Source: Bacteroidota bacterium (GTDB lineage Bacteria > Bacteroidota > Bacteroidia > Bacteroidales > F082). From it: DNA of 64,000 nucleotides. Within the stretch, counting starts at the first letter, position 1, and each line of letters opens with the position of its first letter. A program made the translations under genes and the position numbers. Below the pieces are notes generated by a model, which saw only the letters and a list, made by a program, of their open reading frames with translations, had not been told where the DNA came from and did no database searches. Positions 34,694 through 42,240 of this stretch are shown in pieces. Location of the stretch: assembly GCA_018816765.1 (NCBI GenBank), contig JAHIUX010000077.1:1-64000 (forward strand), written 5' to 3'.

Positions 34694-35221
34694 ATGCAGA
34701 AACAAGGCTACTTTCTTTTTGGCAGGGTAAGCAAGACCCATGGTGTGAAAGGCGAACTGAATATCCGTATTGACGTGGATGACCCTTACGAATTTGAGTC
34801 GCTGAAAATGATGTTTATCGAAATCAACAAAAACCTCATTCCTTACTTCATACAGGAAATGCGCATCTCTGGGCAAAAGGCCTTTGTATCGCTCGTAGAT
34901 ATTAACAGTGTTGAGAAAGCTGCTGTACTCTGCGGACGCGATATTTACCTTCCTGAAGCCTTGATTCCGCGCCTTGACGAAAACCAGTTTTATCTGCAGG
35001 AGATCATTGGTTATGAGGTAACTGACATCCATTTTGGTCCGCTGGGCAAAGTACAGGATGTGATTGAGTTGCCCCAGCAAAACCTGATGCAACTGCTTGT
35101 TGACGGCCATGAAATATTGGTCCCCATACACGATGAAACCATTGTCGGGATTGATAAAGTCAGGAAATCAATCGAAATAGAAGCCCCCGATGGTTTAATA
35201 GATTTATACCTATCCAATTGA
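34694..35221 (+). CDS. rimM: Ribosome maturation factor RimM
   Basis: A 16S rRNA-processing factor that binds S19 during 30S head assembly. It has 175 residues: N-terminal RimM beta-barrel (YFLFGRVSKTHGVKGELNIRI), then a PRC-barrel domain starting near residue 98 (FYLQEIIGYEVTD, LGKVQDVIELPQQNLMQLLV, EILVPIHDETIVGID). The order rpsP-rimM matches many bacteria, but here a terminator intervenes and trmD does not follow. The stop TGA overlaps the TTG start of the methyltransferase gene. Confidence 0.96.
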   Translation: MQKQGYFLFGRVSKTHGVKGELNIRIDVDDPYEFESLKMMFIEINKNLIPYFIQEMRISGQKAFVSLVDINSVEKAAVLCGRDIYLPEALIPRLDENQFYLQEIIGYEVTDIHFGPLGKVQDVIELPQQNLMQLLVDGHEILVPIHDETIVGIDKVRKSIEIEAPDGLIDLYLSN

Positions 35222-35940
35222 ACCCTGTCGATTCAAGGCCGTTTCACTTTAAGCACTTCAGCTTATTCCACCACCGGTCGACAATGAAAGTCGGTACCGA
35301 TGCGGTATTGCTTGGCGCCTGGGTAAAATGCGGTCAGAGCAGCAATGTTTTAGACATTGGTTGTGGGTCAGGTATCCTTTCATTGATGATTGCCCAACGA
35401 TGCAATGCTTCATTTCTGGGCATCGATATCGACTGCGACTCTGTTGAAGAAGCCGCCTTCAACTTTTCGGCTTCCCGATGGGCAGGCAGTATGCAGGCCA
35501 GGCAGACTGATCTGTTATCATTTAGCAACAATAATCAAGAAACATTCGATTTGATTGTATCTAATCCTCCCTTTTTCACTGATGCAGTGAAAGCGACTCA
35601 CCACAGGAGAAACCTGGCCCGTCATACTGACTCGCTCAGCTTCGATGATATGATACGCAGTGTGTGCAAGCTGCTTTCAGCAGACGGAACCTTTTGTCTT
35701 GTGCTTCCGTTTCAGGAAAGCAAGGTGTTTGTTGATCTGGCGCGCATACATGGCCTGACTGTGAGCCAAAAACTTACCATTAATCCAGTCGAAAACAAAG
35801 CCCCCAACAGGGTAAACCTGGCCCTGACGCACCATGCACCGGATGTTGTTGATGAGCAGCAACTGACCGTTAGAAAAATCAATGGTGAGTTCACTTCAGC
35901 CTATTTTCAGCTGCTCAGGGATTATTATCTGGGATTCTGA
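35218..35940 (+). CDS. trmN6: tRNA1(Val) (adenine37-N6)-methyltransferase family
   Basis: A 240-residue class I SAM methyltransferase of the TrmN6/YfiC group. Motif I VLDIGCGSGILSLMIAQ is near residues 41-57, acidic motif II LGIDIDCDS follows, and the N6-adenine catalytic motif IVSNPPFF is near 117-124. The start is TTG at 35218 overlapping the rimM stop (TTGA); the next internal Met (MKVGTDAVLLGAW) would remove the conserved N-terminal RPFHFKHFSLFHHRST segment. Translational coupling to rimM fits an RNA-modification role. The exact target tRNA position is inferred from the family. Confidence 0.9.
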   Translation: MNPVDSRPFHFKHFSLFHHRSTMKVGTDAVLLGAWVKCGQSSNVLDIGCGSGILSLMIAQRCNASFLGIDIDCDSVEEAAFNFSASRWAGSMQARQTDLLSFSNNNQETFDLIVSNPPFFTDAVKATHHRRNLARHTDSLSFDDMIRSVCKLLSADGTFCLVLPFQESKVFVDLARIHGLTVSQKLTINPVENKAPNRVNLALTHHAPDVVDEQQLTVRKINGEFTSAYFQLLRDYYLGF

Positions 35941-36013
35941 ACATCGCAGAATTTTTCTCCTGCAGCAAAACCGAAATATTTGGTAATTTTGAAGTGATCC
36001 AATACCATTCATT

Positions 36014-36796
36014 ATGCGGCGGTTATACCTGTTTTTAGTTGCGATAATCATGGTTTCATGCACCTCAAACGGCAAAAAACCACATGAGCTCACCATTGCA
36101 ATTTCAAAGGAGAGGAAAAACGAAAAAAAGTACAGCGACTGGCTCGCCCGTCAGCAAGTATCCTTTCAGTTTATCGATATGTCATTATTATCGGTTCAGG
36201 ATGCTCTAAGTGCGCTAGATCGCTGCGATGCACTGGTCCTTACGGGCGGCAACGACATTTACCCCGAAATATATGGCAAAGGCAACGACAGCCTTCGTTG
36301 CGGTGAGTTTGACCGCACCCGCGATTCCCTTGAGCAGGCCCTTTTTACCAAAGCCAGCAGTGAGGCCATGCCAATTCTTGGCATTTGTCGCGGTTTGCAA
36401 ATGATCAATGTGTGTGTATCAGGAAGTCTGTATATCGACCTGCCGGAAGATAAAGGCAGCGGACAAATTCACCGCCAGGGCGAAGAAGGCTGGACAATGC
36501 ACCAGCTTGCCATTGAGCCAAACACACTGCTTTCTTCGCTTGTTGCAAACAATACGGCTTGGGTGGCCAGCAACCACCACCAGGGCATTGACAGTACAGG
36601 CAGCTCGCTCAAGGCGCTTGCTATTTGTCCTGACGACAGTCTTATCGAAGCCATTGGGTGGAAACAGCCTGAAAACAAAGGGTTTTTACTGGGGGTACAA
36701 TGGCATCCGGAATGGATGGATGCCAATGATACGTTTTCAGCAGCTGTCGCGAAAACATTCCTCGCTGAAGCACAAAAGTTTCACCAGAATCGCTGA
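36014..36796 (+). CDS. Class I glutamine amidotransferase-like (peptidase C26) lipoprotein
   Basis: A 260-residue protein of the gamma-glutamyl-GABA hydrolase (PuuD) family. The catalytic Cys lies in LGICRGLQMINV near residue 122, and the His/Glu pair in QWHPEWMD near residue 234. VLTGGNDIYPEIYG near residue 76 is also family-typical. Unusually, the N-terminus MRRLYLFLVAIIMVSC reads as a lipoprotein signal with Cys16, implying an envelope location, whereas characterised members are cytosolic. It could hydrolyse gamma-glutamyl bonds in peptides or muropeptides; the substrate is unknown. It converges with the DUF985 cupin gene. Confidence 0.87.
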   Translation: MRRLYLFLVAIIMVSCTSNGKKPHELTIAISKERKNEKKYSDWLARQQVSFQFIDMSLLSVQDALSALDRCDALVLTGGNDIYPEIYGKGNDSLRCGEFDRTRDSLEQALFTKASSEAMPILGICRGLQMINVCVSGSLYIDLPEDKGSGQIHRQGEEGWTMHQLAIEPNTLLSSLVANNTAWVASNHHQGIDSTGSSLKALAICPDDSLIEAIGWKQPENKGFLLGVQWHPEWMDANDTFSAAVAKTFLAEAQKFHQNR

Positions 36797-36800
36797 AAAC

Positions 36801-37298
36801 TCAGCATGTAAGCGCAGCGATGATGTCAGCGTATTCCGGAAAACAGGTGAGTAAATCCTGTTTATTTCCCATCGTAAAATCACGAAAATCAAACCCAGGT
36901 GCAACAGTACAACCCGCAAGCACATATCGGCTCTCCGGCGTGAGCCGCGCTGCAAACCAATGGTTGGCAGGAATTACCACCACAGGTGTGCCATCATCCT
37001 CAGCATTACCCAGCGGATGAATATGCAACTTACCAGAATCATCAAATTCTAAAATTTCGAGGGTATCGCCGGCATAGAAATGCCAGATTTCATCTGACTT
37101 TATCCGGTGGAAAGCAGAAAAATCGCCTGTTTCAAGCAGGTAATAAATGGCTGTTGAAACAGCACGGCCGGCAGGAAAAGATGCTTTGGAATCAACATTA
37201 GGAAACTGTGCTGCTGAACGGTAAACCTCTTTATAATAGCCACCTTCGGGGTGAGGCATCAGCTTCAGGCGGTCGATCCACCATCGGGCCGTACTCAT
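36801..37298 (-). CDS. DUF985 cupin-family protein
   Basis: A 165-residue single-cupin protein of the DUF985 (Cupin_5) family: WWIDRLKLMPHPEGGYYKEVYRS at the N-terminus, cupin motif 1 as FHRIKSDEIWHFYAGDTLEI near residues 61-80, and motif 2 as GTPVVVIPANHWFAARL near 103-119. The putative metal ligands H and E are present. Its enzymatic role is unknown. It overlaps the upstream barrel gene by four bases (ATGA), so the two are co-translated. Confidence 0.92.
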   Translation of the reverse strand: MSTARWWIDRLKLMPHPEGGYYKEVYRSAAQFPNVDSKASFPAGRAVSTAIYYLLETGDFSAFHRIKSDEIWHFYAGDTLEILEFDDSGKLHIHPLGNAEDDGTPVVVIPANHWFAARLTPESRYVLAGCTVAPGFDFRDFTMGNKQDLLTCFPEYADIIAALTC

Positions 37299-37969
37299 TT
37301 TGATTTCTTTTGTTTTACATCAATGTTGATAGGCTCATTAAACACATACACTAACCTGAAGGTGAGTACATTATTAAACTGATTTCTCGTTTCTGTCCTG
37401 CCGCTCACATCCGTAAATTCACGTGTTCTGATGCTTGCAAGGGTGTATTGATACCTGAAATTGAATTTCAGCCTGTCGATGATCCGCATCCTCAGATCGA
37501 GCAATACGGAATAATCGTTGAGGTTGTATACTCCGTTTGTGGCTGTTGTAGGGGTGCGCCGACCATGTTCGTACTCTTTCGCCCCAACCAGGCGGCCCCA
37601 TGACAAGCCTGCTCCAACCGTAATAAATTCCTTATCAGTGTAATGCAACAGAACAGGCACTTCTACATAGTTTAAGCGCAATTCATAAGCCCCATTCAGT
37701 GAATCGGCCATGTATTGCGGCTTTTGGTAAGCACCTTTCTGGTTAAAGGTGGTTTCGAGCGAAACATCCCAGTTCTTTTTAAAAGGGATCATGGCACCTA
37801 CACCCAGGTTTCCTCCAATTCGTTTATATCCATACACCAGGTCGCCATCAACCTGACTCAGGTTAAACCCGGCCATCACTTCGCCCTTGATGATCTGAGC
37901 CTGCAACGCATCCGGACAGGCCATCAGGACAAACATGACAAGCATCAGTAAACTTCTTTTACACTGCAT
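37295..37969 (-). CDS. Porin-family outer-membrane beta-barrel protein
   Basis: The start at 37969 gives signal peptide MQCKRSLLMLVMFVLMACPDALQAQ; an in-frame ATG at 38005 lies inside a -7 box and is rejected. The 224-residue precursor has the PF13568-type pattern VMAGFNLSQVDGDLVYGYKRIGGNLG and strands such as VSLETTFNQKGAYQ, FRYQYTLASIR, VLTFRLVYVF. The final VKQKKSK tail after the last strand is unusually basic for a barrel end. It overlaps the cupin gene by four bases. The cargo is unknown. Confidence 0.85.
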   Translation of the reverse strand: MQCKRSLLMLVMFVLMACPDALQAQIIKGEVMAGFNLSQVDGDLVYGYKRIGGNLGVGAMIPFKKNWDVSLETTFNQKGAYQKPQYMADSLNGAYELRLNYVEVPVLLHYTDKEFITVGAGLSWGRLVGAKEYEHGRRTPTTATNGVYNLNDYSVLLDLRMRIIDRLKFNFRYQYTLASIRTREFTDVSGRTETRNQFNNVLTFRLVYVFNEPINIDVKQKKSK

Positions 37970-38002
37970 ACATGCATTTTGGTTAAAACGCAGAATTATC
38001 AT

Positions 38003-38010
38003 CAAAATTA
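38003..38010 (-). promoter_or_regulatory. -7 box of the porin-cupin unit
   Basis: TAATTTTG on the minus strand, overlapping the tex stop codon (TAA 38010-38008), 33 bases before the preferred barrel start. Confidence 0.4.
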
Positions 38011-40155
38011 TGCCTTTTTACTTAACTTCATGGTCAAACTGATGCGGTGCCTGTCGAGGTCAACAGCCACCACTTCAACTTTCACCTTTTGGTTCAGCTT
38101 AACCACCTCGTTCGGATCGCGGATAAACCGATCAGCCATCTGACTAAGGTGAACCAAACCATCCTGGTGTACACCAAGGTCGACAAAGGCACCAAATGCA
38201 GTTATATTTGTCACAATACCTTCAAGCACCATTCCGGCTTTCAGGTCATCTATCGTCCGGATGTCTTTTGAGAAGGCGAACATTTCGAAATGCTGCCGGG
38301 GGTCTCTGCCAGGCTTTTCAAGTTCATCAATGATGTCGTTCAGCGTTTCAACACCTACTTTTTCATTGATGAAATCGGCTGTCCTGACGGAATCCCTGAG
38401 TCCTTTACGTCCGATCAACTGATCAGGTTCGAGCTGCAGTTTTCTGGCGATTTGTTTCACCACATCATAACTCTCAGGGTGAACAGCGCTCGCATCAAGC
38501 GGGTTATTTCCGCCGCGAATGCGCAAAAATCCGGCACATTGTTCAAATGCCTTATCGCCCAGGCGGGGCACTTTCATCAACTCTGAACGATTCTTAAAAC
38601 CATTGTTGGCTTGTCTGTACTTAATGATATTGGAAGCCAGTTGCGGCCCAAGGCCCGACACAAAAGAAAGCAATTGCTCGCTGGCGGTGTTGAGTTCCAC
38701 ACCCACCGCATTAACACAACTCACCACGGTGTGCTCAAGGCTTTCCTGCAAAGCTTTCTGGTCCACATCATGCTGGTACTGACCCACGCCTATCGACTTT
38801 GGGTCAATCTTCACCAATTCGGCAAGTGGATCCATCAGCCGGCGCCCGATGCTCACCGCACCGCGCACAGTGATGTCATAGTCAGGAAATTCGTCCCGGG
38901 CAACCTTTGAAGCAGAATACACCGAAGCGCCGCTTTCATTCACCATTATAGCAATCAGATCCCGATCGAAACGAATGCCCCTGACAAGGTCTTCGGTTTC
39001 GCGCCCTGCCGTACCATTGCCAATGGCGATCACCTCCACCTGGTAGGCATTCACAAGGGTCTTGAGCTTTTGCACAGCCTGTTTTGCCTCATGCACAGGC
39101 GGGTGAGGAAAAATGGTTTCATTGTGCATTAAGCTGCCATATTGATCGAGCACCACCACCTTGCACCCTGTTCTGAATCCAGGGTCAATGGCCAGCACCC
39201 GTTTTTGCCCCAAAGGTGGCGCCATCAACAGTTGCCTGAGGTTATCCACAAATACCTTTATGGCAACTTCGTCTGCTTTTTCCTTATAAACTGCCCGAAT
39301 TTCATTTTCCAGTGATGGTGCAAGCAACCTTTTCCAGGCATCTTCATTGGCCATGATGATCTGCCGGGCAGCCTCACCATTCGATTTAACTACCAGTTTA
39401 TTCAGGATGTCTGTAGCCTGTGCGCCCTCAACATCAATATTCACTTTGATCATGCCTTCCTCCTCAGCCCGCATAAGTGCAAGTAAACGGTGCGATGGCA
39501 TTTTGTCGAGCGGCTCGCTCCAGTCGTAATATTGTTTGTAAGTGATGGCTTCTGCCTCTTTGCCTTTCGCCACTTTCGCCACCATATTGGCTGTTCGTTG
39601 AAACAGCTTCCTCAACCTTGCCCGCGCTTCAGTGTTTTCACTTACCCATTCCGCCATGATATCGCGTGCGCCGGATAAGGCTTCGTCAATACTGCCAACC
39701 CCTTTCTTTTCATCGACAAAAGGCATGGCTTTCTGATTCAGCTCGGCTGTCGTCTGACTGAAAATCAGCTGTGCCAGCGGCTCAAGGCCCTTTTCACGGG
39801 CGATGGTGGCTTTAGTACGTCTTTTTGGTTTGTAAGGCAGGTACATATCTTCGAGCACCTGCATATTCTCTGCTGATTCAATAAGCTGCTGCAATTCTGG
39901 TGTAAGCTTTTCCTGTTCCCGAATAGAGGCAAGGATTGCTTCACGCCGTTTGTCGAGAAGCAGCATCTGCTGGTGTCGTTTTTGTAAATCAGCAATGATT
40001 TCTTCATTCATCGAGCCAGTCATTTCTTTCCGGTACCGGGCCACAAATGGTATCGTTGCCCCTTCACTCAACAGGCTCAACACATTCCTGACATGCTGAT
40101 AGTCGAGTTTAAACTCTACAGAGAGTTTTTTTGCGTAATGCGCGGTTTCCTGCAT
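38008..40155 (-). CDS. tex: Tex-family S1 RNA-binding protein
   Basis: A 715-residue nucleic-acid-binding protein: N-terminal Tex helical domain (TIPFVARYRKEMTGSMNEE near residue 34), a YqgF/RNase H-like domain (RVLAIDPGFRTGCKVVVLDQYGSL near 320-345), a tandem HhH near 490-560 (GVELNTASEQLLSFVSGLG, RSELMKVPRLGDKAFEQ) and a C-terminal S1 domain (GMVLEGIVTNITAFGAFVDLG near 640-660). Tex is linked to transcription and RNA quality in several bacteria. The full domain set and normal length suggest it is intact. Confidence 0.96.
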   Translation of the reverse strand: MQETAHYAKKLSVEFKLDYQHVRNVLSLLSEGATIPFVARYRKEMTGSMNEEIIADLQKRHQQMLLLDKRREAILASIREQEKLTPELQQLIESAENMQVLEDMYLPYKPKRRTKATIAREKGLEPLAQLIFSQTTAELNQKAMPFVDEKKGVGSIDEALSGARDIMAEWVSENTEARARLRKLFQRTANMVAKVAKGKEAEAITYKQYYDWSEPLDKMPSHRLLALMRAEEEGMIKVNIDVEGAQATDILNKLVVKSNGEAARQIIMANEDAWKRLLAPSLENEIRAVYKEKADEVAIKVFVDNLRQLLMAPPLGQKRVLAIDPGFRTGCKVVVLDQYGSLMHNETIFPHPPVHEAKQAVQKLKTLVNAYQVEVIAIGNGTAGRETEDLVRGIRFDRDLIAIMVNESGASVYSASKVARDEFPDYDITVRGAVSIGRRLMDPLAELVKIDPKSIGVGQYQHDVDQKALQESLEHTVVSCVNAVGVELNTASEQLLSFVSGLGPQLASNIIKYRQANNGFKNRSELMKVPRLGDKAFEQCAGFLRIRGGNNPLDASAVHPESYDVVKQIARKLQLEPDQLIGRKGLRDSVRTADFINEKVGVETLNDIIDELEKPGRDPRQHFEMFAFSKDIRTIDDLKAGMVLEGIVTNITAFGAFVDLGVHQDGLVHLSQMADRFIRDPNEVVKLNQKVKVEVVAVDLDRHRISLTMKLSKKA

Positions 40156-40188
40156 GCTTGGTTAATCAATCTTATTGAACAAAAGACA

Positions 40189-40216
40189 AAAGGGACATTG
40201 ATATCAACATCCCTTT
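40189..40216 (-). terminator. Terminator of the T9SS gene cluster
   Basis: AAAGGGA (40189-40195) pairs with TCCCTTT (40210-40216), and the interior TTGATATCAA is self-complementary with two G-U pairs, giving a continuous stem of about 14 bp. On the minus strand it is followed by TGTCTTTTGTT. It lies 22 bases after the stop of the last cluster gene. Confidence 0.75.
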
Positions 40217-40237
40217 AACTAAATATTGAGTATGCCA

Positions 40238-42202
40238 TTATCGCAACAGGTTCACTACTCCCCTGTTGGTGACTTTCCTGGCTTCCTGGAGGCCGCTGGC
40301 GAAACTTTCGTAGGTTACCACCCAAACATAGGATCCGGCAGGAGCCAATTCTCCGCCAGCTTTGCCATCCCATCCCTTCATAGGGTCTTTACTTTCAAAC
40401 ATAAGCTGGCCCCAACGGTTATATACATACATATTGTATTTCGCCAGGGCTGAGGTAGCACCCATTACCTTGAAGGTTCTGTTCTGCTGTACCGCGCTGT
40501 TCGGGCTAAATGCATTGGGAAGGTAAATGCTTGCAAAAGCAATATACACTGAATCGGCATTGGTGCAGCAGTTCAGGTCGGTGACAGTTACCTTAACCTG
40601 GCCTTCTTCTGTTACGTCAAAATACCTCCCCGTTGTTCCGCTGGGTTCCCAAACATATTGGTCAAATTCGCCGGCATCGAGCCGGATGGATGAATTCGGC
40701 AACAAATAGATGGTATCGACACCTTGTCCGATATCGATCGAAGGCAACGGAAAAATGGTAATGTCGCGGCTATTGGTGTAGTTCAACCCATTGAATGTTT
40801 CTGTCACATTCACTGTATAAGTACCTGGAGCGCTGAAGGTATAGGCTGCCTGCAGCTGGTCGGAGGTTGAAGCAGCATCGTTGAATTCCCACAGGATCTG
40901 GTCAATATTTGCTTCATTACGCAGGTCGAAATAGGTTATTTTCGTATGACAGTGGTTTTGCCAGCTGAAGTGAGGAATATCGAGAAAACTGGTAACGAAA
41001 TTTGGCATCCCGATAAGGCTTCCGGCACCATTCAGTGACAAGCCGTTGTTTGCAATATGATTGAGGTTATTGTAGTTACATGCCACACCAGCCCTGTTAG
41101 GATTGTAAATAACGCCTACAGTTGGCTTGCTGATGACCCCCTTGCGGAATTTGGCCAGGTATATTTTGCCATCAACACCGAGTTGAACTGCGCCCATCAA
41201 GCTATCGGCACCGGCCATCTGGTTTACCGCAAACTGATGAACGATATACGGATTATCAAGGTAGTTGGCTGTGTTTAGATCAAACTGATACAAATAATTG
41301 ATGTTGTCGCCTAAGGGAGATGTGCTCACATAAAGCTTTGAGTTATCCGGTGAAAACTCAAGCCCGAATGGATAATTGTATGTTCCGGCAGCACAGGTTT
41401 CTTCGCGACTGACCATTCCTGTTGCAATGTCGAATCTAAAAACCTCAATAATGCCAATTTCAGGGATTACCAGCGCGATTTTCTTCCCATCCGGAGATGC
41501 CTTCATATATCCGCCATCGTTGTTTTCCGCCCCGGTGTGGATGGTACCATCAACAGTAATTACAGGATTGATATTCAATCCGTTTCCATCAATTTTATAG
41601 GCAAAGAACTTGTTCCCGTCGGTATCACCAAAACCGTGTGTGACCACCCAGAAATTGCCGTCAGCATCCTTCACGGAGGTTATCTTCTGTGCATTGGCAT
41701 TATGCAACAGCTCATTTTTTGCGGTAATGGTCCATGAATAATTGATGCGTTCAACCACAGAATACCTGACCCCTTTGGTAAACACAGGCGGAATATACAT
41801 ATCGAGGGTAAACACAAAATATTTGTCAGGATTGCCCGGCTGCGGAACAATGATTGACGATTGCGAAGAAAAGTTGTTTCCCATCAGGTCCTGTGCATCG
41901 GCCATAAAGTAAAACCCACTTGTCCAAATCCTGATACCATCGGTAAAAAATAGCAATTGGCCATTTTCGTCGCTGATGGAAGAAACACCGTTAGGCAGGT
42001 TGATTGCGCCAGGCATTGCCTGGGGAACAGGATTACCTGTGTTGAAATCAATCAGCGTTTTTTCCCCAAAGGTCCAGTTATCAGCCTGATGTGGTCTGAC
42101 ATAATCGCAGGGGGTTGCTACCTGAGCCAAAGCTGAATTGTGCAAACCAAAGAATAATCCAGCTCCGGCAAGGAGCAAGGGTAGTTTAGATATAAAATTC
42201 AT
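40238..42202 (-). CDS. Secreted protein with PKD module and T9SS type B (gliding-type) sorting domain
   Basis: A 654-residue surface or secreted protein: signal peptide MNFISKLPLLLAGAGLFFGLHNSALAQ, a WD40-like propeller region at about residues 60-410 (MKASPDGKKIALVIPE, LEFSPDNSKLYVSTSPLG), a PKD-like module near 418-490 (AYTFSAPGTYTVNVTE), and a C-terminal CHU_C/type B sorting domain from about 560 (IYLPNAFSPNS, MYVYNRWGQLMFES, GWDGKAGGELAPAGSYVW). Type B signals direct T9SS export and attachment or SprB-like release. It is the last gene of the minus-strand cluster, 38 bp after the preceding type A protein. Ligand unknown. Confidence 0.9.
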   Translation of the reverse strand: MNFISKLPLLLAGAGLFFGLHNSALAQVATPCDYVRPHQADNWTFGEKTLIDFNTGNPVPQAMPGAINLPNGVSSISDENGQLLFFTDGIRIWTSGFYFMADAQDLMGNNFSSQSSIIVPQPGNPDKYFVFTLDMYIPPVFTKGVRYSVVERINYSWTITAKNELLHNANAQKITSVKDADGNFWVVTHGFGDTDGNKFFAYKIDGNGLNINPVITVDGTIHTGAENNDGGYMKASPDGKKIALVIPEIGIIEVFRFDIATGMVSREETCAAGTYNYPFGLEFSPDNSKLYVSTSPLGDNINYLYQFDLNTANYLDNPYIVHQFAVNQMAGADSLMGAVQLGVDGKIYLAKFRKGVISKPTVGVIYNPNRAGVACNYNNLNHIANNGLSLNGAGSLIGMPNFVTSFLDIPHFSWQNHCHTKITYFDLRNEANIDQILWEFNDAASTSDQLQAAYTFSAPGTYTVNVTETFNGLNYTNSRDITIFPLPSIDIGQGVDTIYLLPNSSIRLDAGEFDQYVWEPSGTTGRYFDVTEEGQVKVTVTDLNCCTNADSVYIAFASIYLPNAFSPNSAVQQNRTFKVMGATSALAKYNMYVYNRWGQLMFESKDPMKGWDGKAGGELAPAGSYVWVVTYESFASGLQEARKVTNRGVVNLLR

Positions 42203-42240
42203 ACTGCAAGTCCGGTTATCATCAACAAATATTGTTACTT

